From positions 1-5,522 of the forward strand of contig JACCYP010000206.1 of NCBI GenBank assembly GCA_013696425.1: a stretch of 5,522 bases of DNA. Reading direction: 5' to 3'. Positions 1 to 5,522 of this stretch are shown piece by piece. The first letter of the stretch is position 1, and each line of letters starts with the position of its first letter. Under the pieces are notes generated by a model, which was given only the letters and a program-made list of their open reading frames with translations, ran no database searches and was not told the DNA's origin. A program made the position numbers and the translations under genes. This stretch comes from Thermoleophilaceae bacterium. GTDB taxonomy: Bacteria > Actinomycetota > Thermoleophilia > Solirubrobacterales > Thermoleophilaceae.

Positions 1-521
1 ACGCCGCAGCGCATGCCGCCCGAGTTGTTCGCGATCACCCCGCCCACGGTCGCGAAGTCGGTCGATGCCGGATCGGGGCCCACGCGGCGTTCGTGTTTCA
101 CGAGGGCGCGGTTGACGTGCCCGAGCACGGTGCCGGGGCGCACCTTCACGCGTGCGCCCTGGTCCTCGACGCGTATGCCGGCAAAGTGGCGGCGCACGTC
201 CACGAGGATGCCGTCGCCCTGGCCCTGGCCGTTCAGGCTCGTCCCGCCGGCCCTCAGCGTGACCGGCGTGCCGGTGCGGCGCCCGTATGCGAACACCTGC
301 GCCACGTCGCGCTCGTCGTGGGCCATCACCACCGCCTTCGGCAGCAGCCGGTAGGTGCTGGCGTCGGAGGCGTACCGGATCAGGTCGATGGCGCGGGTGA
401 GCACGCGGTCGCTGCCGAGCAGCGACTCGAGGTCGGCTCGCAGGGGCTGGGGCGTCCCTGCGGCGAGCCAGCCGGGCGCCATGTCCGCCGCGGGCGCCGA
501 GACCGGTGCTGCGGCGGGCAT
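1..521 (-). CDS. FAD-linked oxidase, N-terminal part (GlcD/D-lactate dehydrogenase-like), runs off the left edge
   Basis: This is the first 173 codons of a flavoprotein whose 3' end lies outside the window. The sequence shows a PF01565-type FAD-binding domain. RAGGTSLNGQGQGDG (about residues 90-104) is the pyrophosphate-binding loop. GPDPAST followed by VGGVIANNSGGMRCG (about 148-173) matches the ATVGG-ANN-SGM-CG block typical of oxidases that combine FAD_binding_4 with a C-terminal Fe-S domain. Such enzymes oxidise 2-hydroxy acids (D-lactate, glycolate, possibly mandelate) to 2-oxo acids and pass electrons to the respiratory chain. The ATG at 521-519 overlaps the mdlC stop by one base (TGATG), which implies translational coupling. 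A second in-frame ATG lies at residue 14 (482-480) and could be the true start, because the first 13 residues are low-complexity Ala/Pro. The family is firm. The substrate is inferred from the neighbour, and the Fe-S domain cannot be seen here. Confidence 0.88.
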   Translation of the reverse strand, partial: MPAAAPVSAPAADMAPGWLAAGTPQPLRADLESLLGSDRVLTRAIDLIRYASDASTYRLLPKAVVMAHDERDVAQVFAYGRRTGTPVTLRAGGTSLNGQGQGDGILVDVRRHFAGIRVEDQGARVKVRPGTVLGHVNRALVKHERRVGPDPASTDFATVGGVIANNSGGMRCG

Positions 522-2119
522 CAGAACAGGCTCATACCCGGCGCGACCCCGACCTCGACCAGGCGGGGGCCGGATGCGCCGATGCCGTCGGCGAGCGCCT
601 GGCGCAGCTCCTCGCGCCCCGAGACCTTCTGCGTCGGAACCCCGTAGCCGGCGGCGATGGCGGCGGTGTCGAGGGCGGGCAGGTCGAGGCCGGGGGCCCC
701 GAGCGCCTGCTCGATGTCGGCGAACCATTTGAGGATCGCGTACTCGGAGTTGCGCAGCACGAGGAAGGTCACCGGCACGTCGTAGGCCACCGCGCTCCAG
801 AGACCGGTGATCGCATACTGCGCGGAGCCCTCGCCGAGCACGCACACCACCGGCCGGTCGGGCTGGGCGAGCTGCACGCCGATCGAGCCGGCCAGGCCGA
901 AGCCGAGCCCGCCGCCGGCACCGAAGAAGTAGGCGCCGCTGCCGGAGATCCGCAGCTGGTTGCGAAGCGCGAGCGTGCTGGATGGCGATTCGAGCACCAC
1001 GATGCCCTCCTCGGGGAGCACGTCGGCGAGCGTGCGGTGCACAGTCGAGGGATTCAGCGGGTCGGTCTCCTCGAGCTCGGGCGGGGGCTCGCCGGGCTCC
1101 AGCGGGTCGCGGGCCGACTCCGAGACCGCCTCCACGAGCGCCTCTAGCGTCAGCTTCGGGTCGGCCACGATCGCGTCGCCCATCGGCGCGCGGGCGGCCT
1201 CGTCAGGGTCGCTGGTGATGGCCACGAGCGCGGTGCCGTCGGGGAGCGGGTCACCGGGAATGTAGGGGTAGTACGGGAACACGCTCGAGCCGGCCACGAG
1301 CACGAGGTCGTGGCCCTGGAATGCCTCGGAAGCCGGGCCGATCGCGGGCGGCACCACGCCGCGGAAGTTCGGATGCCCCTCGGGGAACCCGATCCGCCCA
1401 CCACCTGGAGCGGGGGTGGCCCACACGGGCAGACGCAGCTTCTCGGCGAGCGCCACCGCGGCGTCGCGACCGCCGCCCGAGTCGAGATCGGGGCCGGCCA
1501 CGAGCATCGGGTTGGAGGCGGCGTCCAGGCGTTCCGCCAGTTCGCGAACGGTCTCGGGCCCGGCGCCCGAGCGGCCGTACACCCTGCGCGCGATCGTGTG
1601 CCTGACGGCGCTGTCGTCCACCTCGACACCCCAGTCGTCCATCGGGAGCGAGAGGAACACCGGCCCGGTGGGGGAGAGGCCCGCCATGTGGATCCCGCGC
1701 GCGAGGGCGGCGGGCACATCCTCGGCGCGCGGTGGCTCGTAGCTCCACTTCACGAACGGGTGGGGCACGCGCGTGGCGTCCTTGTTGGTGAGGTTCGCCT
1801 GCATCGTCATGTGCGCGCGCACCTGCTGGCCGGCGGTCACGAGCAGCGGTGACTTGTTCGCCTGCGCGTTGAAGATCGCGCCCATCGCGTTGCCCACGCC
1901 CGGCGCGGTGTGGAGGTTCACGTGGGTGGTCTTGCCGGAGGCCTGCGCGAAGCCGTCGGCCATCCCCACCACGACGGCCTCCTGGAGCCCGAGCACGTAG
2001 CGGAAGTCGTCGGGGAACTCGGCGAGCATCGGCAGCTCGGTGGAGCCCGGGTTGCCGAAGATGGTCGTCATCCCGTGCTCGCGGAAGAGGTCGAAGGAAG
2101 CGTCGCGGACGGTGGTCAC
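521..2119 (-). CDS. mdlC: Benzoylformate decarboxylase-like ThDP-dependent 2-oxoacid decarboxylase
   Basis: The 532-residue protein is full length for the family (P. putida MdlC is about 528). It should decarboxylate a 2-oxo acid to an aldehyde using thiamine diphosphate and Mg2+ in the cytoplasm. Compared from memory with the P. putida enzyme, the N-terminal PYR domain is well conserved: GNPGSTELP with Ser26, LQEA with Glu47 and NLHTA with His70, at identical numbers. VKWSYEP (123-129) and the central EAARAPMGDAIVAD (307-320) also match. The C-terminal PP domain carries GEGS (429-432) and the ThDP/Mg site near Asn457, followed by SEYAILKWF (458-466). Three positions differ: Tyr284 replaces catalytic His281, Ile462 replaces Ala460, and Glu430 replaces the metal-binding Asp428. 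The start is a GTG at 2119-2117. It is the only in-frame start after an upstream stop at 2134-2132 and fits the family N terminus. A weak AGGG lies 10 nt upstream. The downstream oxidase gene is coupled by a one-base overlap. The exact substrate is uncertain. Confidence 0.9.
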   Translation of the reverse strand: MTTVRDASFDLFREHGMTTIFGNPGSTELPMLAEFPDDFRYVLGLQEAVVVGMADGFAQASGKTTHVNLHTAPGVGNAMGAIFNAQANKSPLLVTAGQQVRAHMTMQANLTNKDATRVPHPFVKWSYEPPRAEDVPAALARGIHMAGLSPTGPVFLSLPMDDWGVEVDDSAVRHTIARRVYGRSGAGPETVRELAERLDAASNPMLVAGPDLDSGGGRDAAVALAEKLRLPVWATPAPGGGRIGFPEGHPNFRGVVPPAIGPASEAFQGHDLVLVAGSSVFPYYPYIPGDPLPDGTALVAITSDPDEAARAPMGDAIVADPKLTLEALVEAVSESARDPLEPGEPPPELEETDPLNPSTVHRTLADVLPEEGIVVLESPSSTLALRNQLRISGSGAYFFGAGGGLGFGLAGSIGVQLAQPDRPVVCVLGEGSAQYAITGLWSAVAYDVPVTFLVLRNSEYAILKWFADIEQALGAPGLDLPALDTAAIAAGYGVPTQKVSGREELRQALADGIGASGPRLVEVGVAPGMSLF

Positions 2120-2163
2120 GGCGACGTGACCCTACAGCGGGGCGGTTTGCCAAGGTTCCCGCC
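2120..2163. other. Short divergent intergenic region between mdlC and the YdeI-like mini-ORF
   Basis: Only 44 bp separate the GTG of mdlC (minus) from the GTG of the small plus-strand ORF. Any promoters for the two transcription units must lie here or inside the opposing genes. I see no convincing -10/-35 pair on either strand and no clear inverted repeat for a regulator. The AAGG at 2152-2155 (plus) and the weak AGGG at 2133-2130 (minus) are the only translation signals. Confidence 0.4.
2152..2155 (+). promoter_or_regulatory. Ribosome binding site of the 57-codon ORF
   Basis: AAGG lies 8 nt upstream of the GTG at 2164. The spacing is good for a Shine-Dalgarno sequence and supports this start for the mini-ORF, whose N terminus then matches the usual beginning of YdeI-family proteins. 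Confidence 0.4.
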
Positions 2164-2337
2164 GTGACGAAGCCCGACCTGCCCGAGCTGACCTTCTCCT
2201 CACCCGAGCACCTCGAGCGCTGGCTCCAGCTGAACCACGAGAGCCGGGTCCAGACGGCGAAGAAGCCCGAGACGCGAGCGCGCCGGATCGCGAAGTTCGT
2301 GGACGAGCTGGCGCCGGGGGACAAGCCCTACCCATAG
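2164..2337 (+). CDS. Miniature YdeI/OmpD-associated (OmdA) family protein, probably an internal-deletion remnant
   Basis: This 57-codon ORF runs from GTG at 2164 to TAG at 2335-2337. Residues about 5-26 (DLPELTFSSPEHLERWL and following) look like the conserved opening of YdeI/OmdA-family proteins. Residues about 28-57 (RVQTAKKPETRARRIAKFV, ending PYP) look like their extreme C terminus, the OmdA signature. A normal member is roughly 190 residues, so about 130 central residues are absent, including most of the folded DUF1801-like core. The join is in frame and the ORF has an AAGG ribosome binding site. It could be a decayed but still open gene, a genuine mini-protein, or an assembly collapse. 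Family members are linked to bacteriocin or antimicrobial peptide resistance mainly by name, and I assign no function here. It sits 12 bp upstream of the transporter and may be co-transcribed with it. Confidence 0.65.
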   Translation: MTKPDLPELTFSSPEHLERWLQLNHESRVQTAKKPETRARRIAKFVDELAPGDKPYP

Positions 2338-2349
2338 GCTGGCGCGCGC

Positions 2350-3243
2350 ATGGAGGACGGGAACCTGTTCACGGACGCGCTGCTGCCCCTGGCGGTGGCG
2401 ATCATCATGGGGAGCCTCGGGCTCACGCTCACGCGCGAAGACTTCCGCCGTGTGATCACCGTGCCGCGGGCCGTGGCGATCGGACTCGTGAACCTGCTGG
2501 TGGTCTCGCCGCTGCTCGCGTTCGGCGCTGCGGAGGCGTTCGGACTGAGCGCGGTGTTCGCGGTCGGGCTCGTGCTCCTGGGAGCCTCGCCCGGCGGGGC
2601 GATGGCCAACCTGCTCACCCACCTCGCCAAGGGGGAGGTGGCCCTGTCGGTGACGATGACCGCCGTCTCGAGCGTGTTGGCCGTAATCACCATCCCGATC
2701 TACCTCGGCCTCGCCGCCGACTTCTTCGACGCCGCCGACGTGAGCGACCAGATCGACATCGTGCCGGTCGCCATTCGCGTGGTGCTGATCACGATCGTGC
2801 CTCTCTCGATCGGCATGTACCTGCGCTCGCGCGATCCCGAGGGCACCGACCGCCGGCTGCCGCTGATGAAGAGGATCACCATGGGCGTGTTCGTCGTGGT
2901 GGTGGCAGGCGCGGTGATCTCGGAGTTCCAGATGATCAAGGAGAACTTCACAGACGTCGCCCTCGCCGCGCTCACGCTCAACGTGCTCGCCATGACCGTG
3001 TCCTTCACCGTCGCCCACCTGAGCAGGCTGAACGACCGCCAGGCAACGGCGATCGCGATGGAGCTCGGCGTCCACAACAGCACGGTCGCAATAGCGGTCG
3101 CGGCCTCGGTGAACACCGAGCTGGCCGTGCCCGCGGCCGTCTACAGCGCGTTCATGTTCATCACCGCGGGCGCGTTCGCGCGGATCATGAGTCGGCGGAA
3201 TTCACCCACCGCGCCCCCGTCGCAGCAAGCAGCGCCAGCATGA
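2350..3243 (+). CDS. Bile acid:sodium symporter (BASS/SBF) family transporter
   Basis: The 297-residue membrane protein is of normal length for the SBF family (PF01758), which typically couples Na+ to uptake of organic anions or small acids. Hydrophobic segments lie at about residues 8-27, 40-60, 67-82, 100-122, 137-158, 176-192, 203-222, 240-256 and 260-280, consistent with the nine to ten helices of the fold. Family motifs are visible: GSLGLTLTREDF (21-32); GASPGGAMANLLTHLAKGE (78-96), followed by ALSVTMTAVSS in the first crossover region; and ELGVHNSTVA (238-247) in the second, where the E-G-x-x-N pattern forms substrate and Na+ contacts. The ATG at 2350 starts just before the first helix, but no strong Shine-Dalgarno is seen. 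The hydrophilic tail after residue 280 overlaps, tail to tail, the end of the VKOR remnant on the other strand. The substrate cannot be read from the sequence; a link to the nearby 2-oxo acid genes is speculative. Confidence 0.9.
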   Translation: MEDGNLFTDALLPLAVAIIMGSLGLTLTREDFRRVITVPRAVAIGLVNLLVVSPLLAFGAAEAFGLSAVFAVGLVLLGASPGGAMANLLTHLAKGEVALSVTMTAVSSVLAVITIPIYLGLAADFFDAADVSDQIDIVPVAIRVVLITIVPLSIGMYLRSRDPEGTDRRLPLMKRITMGVFVVVVAGAVISEFQMIKENFTDVALAALTLNVLAMTVSFTVAHLSRLNDRQATAIAMELGVHNSTVAIAVAASVNTELAVPAAVYSAFMFITAGAFARIMSRRNSPTAPPSQQAAPA

Positions 3244-3333
3244 TCGCCGCGCTCACCACGCACCACGGGCAGATCGCGTCGATCACCCACAGCTCGAGAT
3301 AGGTCAGGTAGGGCCGAGGGTGCGGTCGCTCAT
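3185..3333 (-). pseudogene. Vitamin K epoxide reductase (VKOR) family remnant: start codon region plus C-terminal CPWC helix
   Basis: An ATG at 3333-3331 overlaps the dsbA stop as ATGA, the usual arrangement for a coupled VKOR gene. It reads MSDRTLGPT and stops at 3306-3304. In the next frame the sequence gives PYLTYLELWVIDAICPWC followed by VVSAAIMLALLAA and ends at TGA 3187-3185. That is the last helix pair of bacterial VKOR proteins, including the CxxC that hands electrons to quinone. A complete VKOR has about 140-190 residues and four to five helices. Here the first helices, the loop cysteines and about 100 residues are gone, and the two remaining parts are out of frame. VKOR normally reoxidises a DsbA-like partner, which is exactly the upstream gene. 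The 3' end overlaps the convergent transporter gene by 59 bp. Identification of the C-terminal part is firm; assigning MSDRTL as the original N terminus is inference. Confidence 0.75.
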
Positions 3334-4043
3334 TGTCCGAGCAGCTGGTCGAGCGGCTCCTCGAAGGCGGAGCCCTCGAGTGCGGTGGGGTTGATCGGCG
3401 CGGGATCGGTGCCGGTGCGTCCGGCGAAGAACGCCGGCGTCCCGTTCACGCCGCGGCGTTCGGCGAGGGCAGTGGCGGCCGCAGAGCGGCGCTTTGCCTC
3501 GTCCCCGGCGGCGTCGTCGAAGAGCTTGTCCACGTCGAGCCCCGGGACCTCGCCCGCGACCCTGCGCAGGAAGTCGTCGGTCACGTAACCCGTGTTCTCC
3601 TGGCCCTGGTTCTCGAAGAACGCCTCAGTGAACTGCCAGAGCTTGTCCTGTAGGCCGGCGGCCTCGGCGAACAGCGCGGCGCGCTCGGAGTCCGGGCCAA
3701 GGATTCCGATCACGCGGAACTCCATTCGGACGCGCCCGGTCTTCACGTACTTGTCGACGAGCGCCGGGAGCACGCCGACCGCGTAGTCGCGGCAGAACGG
3801 GCACTGGAGGTCGGCGAACTCGACGAGCGTCACGGGTGCGTCCTTCTCCCCGAGCGTGGGGCCGTCCTGGGGAAGGCCGTGGAAGGGGCCGGCCTTGGGC
3901 GCTGGCCGATCGTCCTTGTCCTCGCCATCCAGCGTGACCACGAGAACCACCGCGACGATCGCCGCCAGGACGATGCCGCCGGCCAGCTGGAAGAGTCTTC
4001 TGCGCTTGGCCGCCTCGGTGCCGCTTTGCTCTCGCTCCTTCAT
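3330..4043 (-). CDS. Membrane-anchored DsbA-family thiol:disulfide oxidoreductase (thioredoxin-like)
   Basis: The 237-residue protein has a short basic cytoplasmic N terminus, one transmembrane or signal-anchor segment (about residues 18-37), an acidic/proline linker, and an extracytoplasmic thioredoxin fold of the Thioredoxin_4/DsbA type. PVTLVEFADLQCPFC (70-84) is the beta strand plus the active-site Cys81-Pro-Phe-Cys84. The alpha-helical insertion covers about 115-185. GVNGTPAFF (198-206) holds the cis-proline loop (Thr202-Pro203). It should introduce or shuffle disulfides in exported proteins. It looks intact. The ATG at 4043-4041 precedes the basic segment and the anchor; no strong Shine-Dalgarno is visible. 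The gene lies 23 bp after the MBL gene on the same strand and overlaps the VKOR remnant by 4 bp (ATGA). With VKOR broken, the oxidase that would recycle Cys81/Cys84 is missing here, unless encoded elsewhere. No gene symbol is assigned because several paralogous families share this architecture. Confidence 0.9.
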   Translation of the reverse strand: MKEREQSGTEAAKRRRLFQLAGGIVLAAIVAVVLVVTLDGEDKDDRPAPKAGPFHGLPQDGPTLGEKDAPVTLVEFADLQCPFCRDYAVGVLPALVDKYVKTGRVRMEFRVIGILGPDSERAALFAEAAGLQDKLWQFTEAFFENQGQENTGYVTDDFLRRVAGEVPGLDVDKLFDDAAGDEAKRRSAAATALAERRGVNGTPAFFAGRTGTDPAPINPTALEGSAFEEPLDQLLGQ

Positions 4044-4066
4044 GCCCGCTCAGCCTATGGCGTGGA

Positions 4067-4815
4067 CTAAGGCTTGGATAAGGCCGTCGACGCGCCCGGC
4101 TCGAGCACGCGCACCTCTACCTCCGGTGCACACTCAGCCACCGCGGCGGCGAAGTCGTGCGGCGGCTCGCTCAGAAGACGGCCGCGCCAACGCGAGAGCC
4201 CGACCGGGAAGTAGGTGCCCCAGTGGATCGGCACGGCCACCCGGGGGCGGATGAGCGCGGCGGCCTCCGCCGCGCGCCGAGGGTCGAGATGGCCGGTGCC
4301 CAGCGTGGGCTCCCAGCCCCAGACGGGAATCAACGCGAGGTCGGTGCCGGTCATCGAGCCCATCTCGTCGAAGAGGTCCGTGTCGCCGGCGAAGTAGACG
4401 CTCTGGGAACCCTCGATCCTGTAGCCGACAGTGGCGGCCTCGAAGCCCCGGGGCATGCGGTGACCGTCGTGGTCGGCGGGCGTGGCCGTGATCTCGACCT
4501 CACCTATCCGGAGCGCTTCACCCACGGCGAGATCCCGTGCGTTCTCAATGCCCTTCCTGTACAGGAACGCCGCGGCGCCGGTCGGCACCACGATCGGCAC
4601 GTCCGGCCCGAGCCTGCTGAGCGACGGGAGATCGAGGTGGTCCATGTGCAGGTGCGAGACGAGCGCGGCGTCGAGGCGGGGGAGGGGGCCGGGTCCGGCG
4701 CCTGGCGGCGGATGTGGGCGAAGCGCCGCCGCATCACCGGGTCGGTGAGCACGCTCACGCCATCCATCTCGATCAGCACCGTGGCGTGCCCGACGTAGGT
4801 GATGGTCGTGGTCAC
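4067..4815 (-). CDS. UlaG-like metallo-beta-lactamase-fold hydrolase, interrupted by an apparent 1-base frameshift
   Basis: The gene reads from GTG at 4815-4813, overlapping the upstream membrane-protein gene by 4 bp (GTGA), to TAG at 4069-4067. The first frame gives MTTTITYVGHATVLIE and LTDPVMRRRFAHIRR, the beta-strand opening of MBL proteins of the Lactamase_B_2 (PF12706) type. After a C-rich stretch (minus strand) the family sequence continues one frame over: PRLDAALVSHLHMDHLDLP, with the metal-binding HxHxDH at 4654-4637. PADHDGH, YFAGDTD (bridging Asp) and a late VPIHWGTY (final His) follow. One extra base in the run at 4678-4688 would restore a single protein of about 248-249 residues with every zinc ligand. 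Relatives include the ascorbate-6-phosphate lactonase UlaG and many uncharacterised phosphoester or lactone hydrolases, so the substrate is unknown. As written, translation leaves the correct frame before the metal site. The second part alone could start at ATG 4645, but it would lack the first two metal-ligand histidines (4654-4652 and 4648-4646). Confidence 0.85.
4678..4688 (-). other. Frameshift site in the MBL gene (homopolymer run)
   Basis: On the plus strand this is GGGGGAGGGGG. Upstream (5' side of the minus-strand gene) the MBL reading frame ends in QAPDPAP; downstream it resumes as LPRLDAALV one base out of register. A single missing base in one of the two five-base runs explains it. 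Such runs are common places for base-calling errors and also for real slippage mutations. The codon phasing (GCC CCC TCC) does not form a standard X-XXY-YYZ slippery heptamer, so programmed frameshifting is unlikely. Confidence 0.75.
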
Positions 4816-5522
4816 GCCGGGGTCGGGTCAGGCTGGCGTCGGAAGCGGCGGCGGTGGAAGCCGGCCGCCGCGAGCCCGACCGGCAGCGGCAGCCAATAGG
4901 TGAACAGGCGGTAGCCGAACGTTGCCAGCACCGCCGTGCCCGCCGGGACCCCCGCCAGCGCGAGCGTCGCCGTCATCCCGGCCTCCACGAAGCCGAGCCC
5001 GCCGGGGGTGAACGGAATCTGCGCCAGTACCTGGGCGGCGCAGAACGCCAGCAGCACGAGCGCGGGGCGGGGATGTGAGCCGAGCGCCGCGAGCGCCGCG
5101 AGCAGCGTGCCGTAGTCGAAGGCCCAGCGCCCGACCGTGGCGAGCAGTGCACGCTTCCAGCGCGGCCCGAGCGTGGCGAGGATACGGTCGCGCTCGCGCA
5201 GCAGGCCCTCGGAAACGCCCTCGATCGGCGCGCGCCTGCGGAACATGCGGTTGCGCGCCCGCTGGACGGCCCGGCCGAGCGCCACGAGCGGGGCGTCGGT
5301 GGTGAAGAAGAGTGCGCCAAAGGCGGTGATCGCGACGAACACGCCGACGCCGATGAGCGTCGCCTTCACAAGGTTGTCGTCCACGGACCCGGCGAGGAAC
5401 GTCGGGATCGCGAGCACGGGGAGGGCGAGCACGACGGCGAACACGAGCAGGTTCACCGCCGTTATGGCGCCGGCGACCGAAGCGGGAGGGGACCCCGCCT
5501 GGACGAGCATCTTGTACTGAAG
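4812..5522 (-). CDS. Lysylphosphatidylglycerol synthase TM-domain/flippase family membrane protein (UPF0104-like), 5' end outside the window
   Basis: The reading frame is open to the right edge, with four codons (LQYK) before the first Met at 5510-5508, so the gene is treated as 5'-partial; 236 residues are visible. Complete relatives have about 300-340 residues, so roughly 80-100 N-terminal residues are probably missing. Counting from that Met, hydrophobic segments lie at about 18-38, 48-69, 120-143, 148-164, 175-190 and 193-213, with a basic cytoplasmic loop at 75-118. The family signature PGGLGFVEAG (169-178) and the YRLFTYWLPLPVG helix (200-212) identify the LPG_synthase_TM group (PF03706, related to AglD and the MprF flippase domain). 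No C-terminal aminoacyl-transferase domain is present; the protein ends in a short basic tail. A role in translocating lipids or lipid-linked precursors is inferred from the family. It is coupled to the MBL gene by a GTGA overlap and leads the visible part of the operon. Confidence 0.85.
   Translation of the reverse strand, partial: LQYKMLVQAGSPPASVAGAITAVNLLVFAVVLALPVLAIPTFLAGSVDDNLVKATLIGVGVFVAITAFGALFFTTDAPLVALGRAVQRARNRMFRRRAPIEGVSEGLLRERDRILATLGPRWKRALLATVGRWAFDYGTLLAALAALGSHPRPALVLLAFCAAQVLAQIPFTPGGLGFVEAGMTATLALAGVPAGTAVLATFGYRLFTYWLPLPVGLAAAGFHRRRFRRQPDPTPA

Noticed and set aside
506..1147. Plus-strand open frame of about 213 codons opposite mdlC
   Set aside because: Shadow frame in high-GC DNA. 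The minus-strand mdlC product matches its family over the full length, so the opposite strand is not coding.
2147..2175. TTGCCA at 2147-2152 as a -35 box for the plus-strand genes
   Set aside because: No acceptable -10 element follows at 16-18 bp, and that position would already lie inside the mini-ORF.
1251..2324. Minus-strand frame of about 357 codons overlapping mdlC in another frame
   Set aside because: The translation is Arg/Ala/Gly-rich and low-complexity, typical of an out-of-frame reading of a GC-rich gene.
2200..3075. Long minus-strand open frame opposite the transporter, about 291 codons, very rich in His, Asp, Glu and Arg
   Set aside because: It is an antisense shadow of the BASS gene and the mini-ORF. 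Its composition is what the opposite strand of GC-rich hydrophobic coding sequence gives, and it has no recognisable domain.
3185..3333. A complete short thiol-oxidase gene downstream of dsbA
   Set aside because: The ATG at 3333 reaches a stop after 9 codons, and the CPWC-containing frame has no start of its own upstream of the motif, so no intact product is encoded.
4678..4700. Programmed ribosomal frameshift in the MBL gene
   Set aside because: The codon phase does not give a standard slippery heptamer, no obvious downstream stimulatory hairpin stands out, and the family is not known for recoding. A missing base in the homopolymer is simpler.

Overview
The window looks like chromosomal DNA of a high-GC bacterium, most likely an actinobacterium (a Thermoleophilia/Solirubrobacterales-type genome is my guess). 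I base this on the very high G+C, GTG starts, tight 1-4 nt gene overlaps and the style of the proteins. No tRNA, rRNA, CRISPR array, insertion sequence or phage gene is visible. Genes cover almost the whole window.

Layout. Positions 1-2119 (minus) hold a two-gene unit: an mdlC-type benzoylformate decarboxylase (ThDP enzyme), then the start of an FAD-linked oxidase that runs off the left edge. The two overlap by one base. Together they suggest oxidation of a 2-hydroxy acid (mandelate-like) to a 2-oxo acid, followed by decarboxylation to an aldehyde. Positions 2164-3243 (plus), divergent from mdlC across only 44 bp, hold a 57-codon ORF and a bile acid:sodium symporter family (BASS) transporter. 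The 57-codon ORF reads like the two ends of a YdeI/OmdA-family protein joined together with the middle missing. Positions 3185-5522 (minus) form a second compact operon, read from right to left: an integral membrane protein of the lysylphosphatidylglycerol synthase TM/flippase family (5' end outside the window), a UlaG-like metallo-beta-lactamase-fold hydrolase, a membrane-anchored DsbA-like thiol oxidoreductase with a CPFC site, and the remains of its usual partner, a VKOR-family quinone-linked oxidase.

The most notable feature is that three genes within about 2.5 kb carry lesions. The YdeI gene appears reduced in frame to its two ends. The VKOR gene keeps a plausible start (ATGA overlap with dsbA) and its C-terminal CPWC helix, but lacks the middle and changes frame. 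The MBL gene has an apparent single-base frameshift in a G5-A-G5 run, with all motifs intact on both sides. Either this is a locally decaying genome segment or the sequence contains assembly or base-calling errors; raw reads would decide. The decarboxylase also has unusual active-site residues: Tyr where the Pseudomonas enzyme has catalytic His281, Ile where it has Ala460, and GEG in place of GDG. Its substrate may therefore not be benzoylformate. I see no clearly new multi-gene system.
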